The notes under the pieces are model-generated. The model made no database searches. It was not told where the DNA came from and saw nothing but the letters and a program-made list of their open reading frames with translations. This document shows positions 59,298 through 64,000 of a stretch of DNA of 64,000 bases, piece by piece. The stretch is from NCBI GenBank assembly GCA_937923625.1, contig CALDTV010000013.1:59364-123363 (forward strand), given 5' to 3'. Numbering within the stretch: the first letter of the stretch is position 1; each line of letters opens with the position of its first letter. Source of the DNA: an uncultured Alphaproteobacteria bacterium (GTDB lineage: Bacteria > Pseudomonadota > Alphaproteobacteria > Micavibrionales > Micavibrionaceae). The position numbers and the translations under genes are program-made.

Positions 59298-61892
59298 ATG
59301 CGTACGGATACACCACAGGAAATATTTTTAAAAGATTATATGCCGCCAGCTTATAAGGTTGCGCATAATGATTTCTCGTTTGAGATATTTGAGGGCAAAA
59401 CTATTGTCACTGCAAAAACGCAATATACGACCAATAATGACAGCGAAGCGCCGTTATTTTTGGAAGGTAAAGAATTAAAACTTATTTCTTGTAAGTTGGA
59501 TGGCAAAGATGTGACGCCAAAAATATCACCCGAGGGCATGACCCTTCCCTGCCCTGGTAAGGATATTTTCACGCTTGAGATTGTTACAGAAATTTATCCT
59601 GAAAAGAACACTGCGCTTGAAGGGCTTTATCATTCTGGTGGTACTTATTGTACACAGTGTGAGGCACAAGGCTTTCGCAAAATCACCTATTATCCTGACC
59701 GTCCTGATGTGATGGCGACGTTTAAAGTGACGGTTGAAGCGGATAAAAAAACTTGTCCTGTTTTGTTATCAAATGGTCATTTGGTTGATTCTGGTGAGTC
59801 ATCTGGTGGCCGTCATTTTACGGTTTGGGAAGACACGACGCCCAAAAGCCCACATTTATTCGCGCTTGTTGCGGGGGATTTGGTGCGGGTGGAAGATAAA
59901 TTCACGACCATGAGCGGCCTTGAGGTCGATCTACATATCTACGTCAAGGAAGGTGATGAAGGCCAATGTGATCACGCGATGCAAAGCTTGAAGAAATCTA
60001 TGACATGGGATGAAGAAGTCTATGGGCGTGAATATCAATATAATATTTTCAACATTGTCGCCGTCAGTGATTTCAACATGGGTGCGATGGAAAATACGAG
60101 CTTAAATATTTTCAACACGGCGCTTGTGCTGGCACAGCAAGAAACCGCAACAGACATGGATTTTATTCGTGTCGAAAGCGTGATTGCGCATGAATATTTT
60201 CACAATTGGACAGGCAACCGTGTGACGTGCCGTGATTGGTTTCAACTTAGCTTAAAAGAAGGCTTAACGGTGTTTAGGGATCAGGAATTCTCGGCGGACT
60301 TAAACTCGCGCGCGGTGCAGCGGATTGATGATGTGACGCATTTGCGCCGTTCACAATTCCCCGAAGATGCCTCCCCCCTCGCCCATCCTGTGCGCCCTGA
60401 AAGCTATATTGAGATTAATAATTTTTACACCATGACTGTGTATGAAAAAGGCGCAGAAGTGATCCGCATGTTCCACACTTTGCTGGGCCCCGAATTATAT
60501 CGCAAAGCGACGGATTTATATTTTGACCGTTTCGACGGCCAAGCGGTGACGATTGACGATTGGGCGCAATGTATGGCGGATGCGTCGGATATGGATTTGG
60601 AGCAATTTAAACTTTGGTACTCGCAAGCGGGTACGCCAAAAGTTGATGCCAAAACCAAGTATGACGAAAACACGAAAACGCTGACCTTAACTTTGGCGCA
60701 GGAAATTCCCGATACGGCTGGGCAGACGGACAAAAAACCAATGCATATTCCTGTGGCAGTTGGCCTTGTCGGTGAAGATGGTGCAGACGTGGTTCAAACA
60801 CAAATTTTGGATTTAAAGAAAAAGAAACAAGACTTTAAATTTAAAGATGTTAGCGAAAAAGCTGTGCCATCAATCTTAAGGAATTTCTCTGCTCCTGTGA
60901 AGCTCACCACGGATTTAACCGATTCTGATCTGGCGTTCTTGATGGTGAATGACAGTGACGGTTTCAACCGTTGGGAAGCTGGGCAGATTTATGCGCACCG
61001 CGTTATTGGTGACATGCTGGCCGATGGATCAAAAGATGTGCCCGCGGATTACATGCAAGCGGTTGCCGCCTTGGTTGAAAAAGCCGAAGATGTGAATAGC
61101 GATAAGGCGCTGATGGCGCGGGCGTTGAGCCTTCCGAGCTTGTCTGAAATTGCCCAAAAACAAGATGTTGTTGACCCAACAGCAATTTCAAAAGCGCGTG
61201 ATACGATTCAGGCCGCGATAAAACGCGAGCAAAAATCAGCGCTCAATAAAATTTATCAAGCCAATACAGATGACGGTGAGTTCAGCATCACGCCAGAAGC
61301 CATGGGACGCCGCGCCCTGCGCAATACAGCGTTGGGATTATTAACGACAACCAACGGTACGGGCTGTGCGAAGCTGGCGACAGAGCATTATGAGACAGCA
61401 GATAATATGACCGATCTGATGGCGGCGCTTGGGGCGTTGATGCCGAATAAAAATGCGGATCGTGAAGCGATTTTAACTGATTTTTATGACCGCTTTAAAG
61501 ATTATTTGTTGGTGATGGATAAATGGTTTGGCGTACAGGCTTCCGCCAATCGCGATGATGTTTTTGAGCAATTGGAAGCTCTTAAAAATCATGATGATTT
61601 TTCCATGACCAACCCCAACCGCGTGCGGTCATTATATGGGGCGTTCGCGATGAATAATCCCGTAAAGTTCCACGACCCTAGCGGCGAAGGATACGATTTC
61701 TTGAAAAACGCGATTATTGAGCTGAACACTATCAACCCACAAATCGCGGCGCGCATGGTGACGCCTTTGCGCGAATGGAAACGTTATACCCCTGATCGTC
61801 AGAAAAAAATGAAAGCGGCATTGGAGGATATCCTCAAAATCGACAATCTCTCCCCAAATGTTTTTGAGTTGGTGAGTAAGAGTTTGGGTTAG
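59298..61892 (+). CDS. pepN: aminopeptidase N
   Basis: M1 metallopeptidase, 864 residues. The exopeptidase motif is GAMEN (residues about 258-262). The zinc motif is His298-Glu299-x-x-His302 with Glu321 18 residues on, in a stretch beginning IAHEYFHNWTGN. N-terminal beta domain and C-terminal DUF3458-type helical domain complete the bacterial PepN type. Cleaves N-terminal residues in the cytosol. Confidence 0.97.
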   Translation: MRTDTPQEIFLKDYMPPAYKVAHNDFSFEIFEGKTIVTAKTQYTTNNDSEAPLFLEGKELKLISCKLDGKDVTPKISPEGMTLPCPGKDIFTLEIVTEIYPEKNTALEGLYHSGGTYCTQCEAQGFRKITYYPDRPDVMATFKVTVEADKKTCPVLLSNGHLVDSGESSGGRHFTVWEDTTPKSPHLFALVAGDLVRVEDKFTTMSGLEVDLHIYVKEGDEGQCDHAMQSLKKSMTWDEEVYGREYQYNIFNIVAVSDFNMGAMENTSLNIFNTALVLAQQETATDMDFIRVESVIAHEYFHNWTGNRVTCRDWFQLSLKEGLTVFRDQEFSADLNSRAVQRIDDVTHLRRSQFPEDASPLAHPVRPESYIEINNFYTMTVYEKGAEVIRMFHTLLGPELYRKATDLYFDRFDGQAVTIDDWAQCMADASDMDLEQFKLWYSQAGTPKVDAKTKYDENTKTLTLTLAQEIPDTAGQTDKKPMHIPVAVGLVGEDGADVVQTQILDLKKKKQDFKFKDVSEKAVPSILRNFSAPVKLTTDLTDSDLAFLMVNDSDGFNRWEAGQIYAHRVIGDMLADGSKDVPADYMQAVAALVEKAEDVNSDKALMARALSLPSLSEIAQKQDVVDPTAISKARDTIQAAIKREQKSALNKIYQANTDDGEFSITPEAMGRRALRNTALGLLTTTNGTGCAKLATEHYETADNMTDLMAALGALMPNKNADREAILTDFYDRFKDYLLVMDKWFGVQASANRDDVFEQLEALKNHDDFSMTNPNRVRSLYGAFAMNNPVKFHDPSGEGYDFLKNAIIELNTINPQIAARMVTPLREWKRYTPDRQKKMKAALEDILKIDNLSPNVFELVSKSLG

Positions 61893-62220
61893 AAGATAGC
61901 AATCTTATAGTTTGCCTAAGAATTTCTTGATTATAAGCTTTGCTGTTTTTTGAATTTAGAAGTTTTCCTCGAAGGGAGGCTATTGCAAAAGAAGTGCATA
62001 AAATTGTTTCTCCTATAGGTAGAGGACTCCAAGCGTCGACTAAATATGCTGTTGTGCCTACAGCTAAAATTTTATTTGTTACCTTGTCTTGTGGAACTCT
62101 TGAGAAAATATTCATCAAAACACCAGCACTCAAGTTGCGTGCTAATTTTTTAGTTTCTTGCGACGGAAGTATTCTTTCCGCTCGAAGGTTGGGTACGCGA
62201 TGCAAAGGATGTCTAGACAT
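61834..62220 (-). CDS. doubtful small hydrophobic ORF (128 aa)
   Basis: Occupies most of the 355-base space between pepN and rnhB and overlaps the pepN end by 59 bases. It contains one hydrophobic stretch (ILAVGTTAYLVDAW to ETILCTSFAIAS) between basic ends. A plus-strand frame covers the same bases, and neither shows a ribosome site. It may be an unexpressed frame or a remnant. No family recognised. Confidence 0.25.
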   Translation of the reverse strand: MSRHPLHRVPNLRAERILPSQETKKLARNLSAGVLMNIFSRVPQDKVTNKILAVGTTAYLVDAWSPLPIGETILCTSFAIASLRGKLLNSKNSKAYNQEILRQTIRLLSSNPNSYSPTQKHLGRDCRF

Positions 62221-62247
62221 AATATGCTTAAATTATATAATATCTAA

Positions 62248-62907
62248 ATGAATTTTGATCAACAATTTAATGCTCCCATTTGCGGCATCGATGAAGTTGG
62301 GCGTGGGCCTTTGGCCGGGCCTGTGGTGTCTGCTTGTGTGTTTATTCCAGAAGAAAATCTCGACAATACCATTTGGGCGCAAATTACAGATAGTAAGAAG
62401 ATTTCGGCTATTAAACGCGAAAAGTTGTTCGAGCCGATCAAAGAGCTATGTTTTTACGGTCTTGGAGAAGTCACCTGCCAAGAGATAGACCAGCTGAACA
62501 TACACCACGCGACATTGCTGGCGATGAAGCGCGCTTACGCCTCTATGATGTCATGCCTTGACGTGATCGAAGCATCGCAAGTCAATATAGGTGATCTTAA
62601 GGTCAAGCCGAAGGGGGACAGTAAGATGATGGCGTTAATCGATGGGAAATTTGCGCCTGATATTCCATGTGAAACGCAAACAGTCATCAAAGGTGATAGC
62701 TTGTCGCTGTCAATTGGGGCGGCGTCTATTTTGGCGAAGTTGACGCGAGATCGTCTCATGACAAAGCTTCATGAAGAATATCCGCATTATGCGTGGGATC
62801 GCAATGCAGGATACGGCACAAAAGCACATATGGAAGGCTTGCAAAGCCATGGTTTGACGCCGTTTCATCGCCTCTCTTTTGCGCCTTGTAAAAAACTCAT
62901 CGCCTAA
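62248..62907 (+). CDS. rnhB: ribonuclease HII
   Basis: Removes RNA from RNA/DNA hybrids and misinserted ribonucleotides. 219 residues with the catalytic GIDEVGRGPLAGPVVSACV near residue 14, SKK and the third metal Asp in IKGDSLSLSIGAASILAK, plus the C-terminal YGTKAHMEGLQSHG. The rnhB-ccrM neighbourhood is typical of alphaproteobacteria. Confidence 0.97.
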   Translation: MNFDQQFNAPICGIDEVGRGPLAGPVVSACVFIPEENLDNTIWAQITDSKKISAIKREKLFEPIKELCFYGLGEVTCQEIDQLNIHHATLLAMKRAYASMMSCLDVIEASQVNIGDLKVKPKGDSKMMALIDGKFAPDIPCETQTVIKGDSLSLSIGAASILAKLTRDRLMTKLHEEYPHYAWDRNAGYGTKAHMEGLQSHGLTPFHRLSFAPCKKLIA

Positions 62908-62993
62908 TCGTCATTGCGAGGGAGCGTAGCGAGTGCGGCAATCAAGAGTCAGGTAGCTCCATTCTGGATTGCTTCGCTTCGCTCGCAATGACG
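62908..62993. repeat. intergenic palindromic repeat, full two-arm copy
   Basis: TCGTCATTGCGAGGGAGCGT onwards and the inverted CTGGATTGCTTCGCTTCGCT to GCAATGACGA. It starts one base after the rnhB stop and separates rnhB from the ccrM control region. Confidence 0.85.
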
Positions 62994-63103
62994 ATTAAAT
63001 AGAGATACTCCTTCCTCCTCATAAGCCTGCGAAAGCAGGTATCTATTTTAAAATGCGATGAGATGTAGAAAAAGTTAAATAATTGGTTGATTTAACAACG
63101 CTA

Positions 63104-63172
63104 GACTCCTGACTCTAAACAATTTTTTACATTAATGCTTGACGGCGAATCGGTAATGATTCATGTTGATTC
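63104..63172 (+). promoter_or_regulatory. ccrM upstream region with five GANTC sites
   Basis: GACTC at 63104 and 63111, GAATC at 63147, GATTC at 63158 and 63168. TTGACG (63139-63144) is a plausible -35. The element GCGAATCGG-N3-TGATTCA matches the one before ftsB. The ccrM product methylates exactly these sites, so feedback on its own gene is likely, as in Caulobacter (established there, inferred here). Confidence 0.6.
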
Positions 63173-63208
63173 TTCAATTTATACACAGCTTATTACATAT
63201 TTATTTGA

Positions 63209-64000
<792 letters not shown>

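Noticed and set aside
61940..62251. Plus-strand 103-residue frame between pepN and rnhB
   Set aside because: No ribosome site, no family-like features, and it overlaps the other strand's frame and the rnhB start.

Overview
This 64 kb window is chromosomal DNA of an alphaproteobacterium with moderate-to-low G+C. The main evidence is a set of traits typical of that class: a fused ispDF gene, a PDH E1-beta subunit with its own lipoyl domain, an NtrY/NtrX pair followed by trkA-hfq-hflX, a CcrM-type GANTC DNA methyltransferase, and the miaB-phoH-ybeY-corC-lnt-HTH-metK-trmB gene order. kdsA, lnt, rlpA, a D,D-carboxypeptidase and lytic transglycosylases show a Gram-negative cell with LPS and peptidoglycan. 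A lineage such as Micavibrionales or a relative would fit, but that is a guess.

Layout: 1-9.1 kb holds kdsA-eno, a frameshifted RNase H-like gene, ftsB, and a pyruvate dehydrogenase block (pdhA-pdhB-pdhC-lpd) with two tiny lipoprotein genes inserted before lpd. 9.1-14 kb holds an orphan gene, lipA, a GxxExxY gene bounded by inverted repeats, ratA, and the leftward block ispDF-pgpA-pncC. 14.1-24.6 kb is ntrY-ntrX-trkA, a D-amino-acid transaminase, a HAD phosphatase, hfq-hflX, an inositol-phosphatase-family gene and mazG. 24.6-30 kb holds a candidate structured RNA, pyrC-pyrD, a small membrane protein behind a sigma-54-type promoter, tatD and small membrane proteins. 30-43 kb is metG, miaB, a foreign-looking cassette (unknown protein, PIN nuclease, 40-residue ORF) flanked by two diverged copies of the miaB 3' end, a nucleotidyltransferase-like gene, and the phoH-to-trmB run. 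43-48 kb is a leftward block of holB, tmk, D,D-carboxypeptidase, rlpA and a lytic transglycosylase, followed by tRNA-Ser. 48.2-55.2 kb holds an inverse-autotransporter/beta-helix surface protein, a YdjM-like membrane protein, a YrbL-like kinase, a SulP transporter and a CorA/ZntB channel. 55.3-64 kb is rplU-rpmA-obg-proB, an APH-like kinase, pepN, rnhB and the start of ccrM.

Functional themes: central metabolism (enolase, the PDH complex, and the lipoyl synthase that modifies it), translation and RNA quality (metG, miaB, trmB, ybeY, hfq, tRNA-Ser, L21/L27), envelope growth, and cell-cycle control. The ftsB and ccrM upstream regions share a nearly identical element with two GANTC sites 11 bp apart, which suggests methylation-controlled transcription of a divisome gene and of the methylase itself. 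A dispersed family of palindromic repeats (unit ending GCAATGAC) sits between genes at six places.

Most likely new biology: the shared GANTC promoter element, the cassette at the 3' end of miaB, the sigma-54-type promoter in front of a small membrane protein, the structured RNA near 24.8 kb, and the GxxExxY gene whose ends lie inside inverted repeats.
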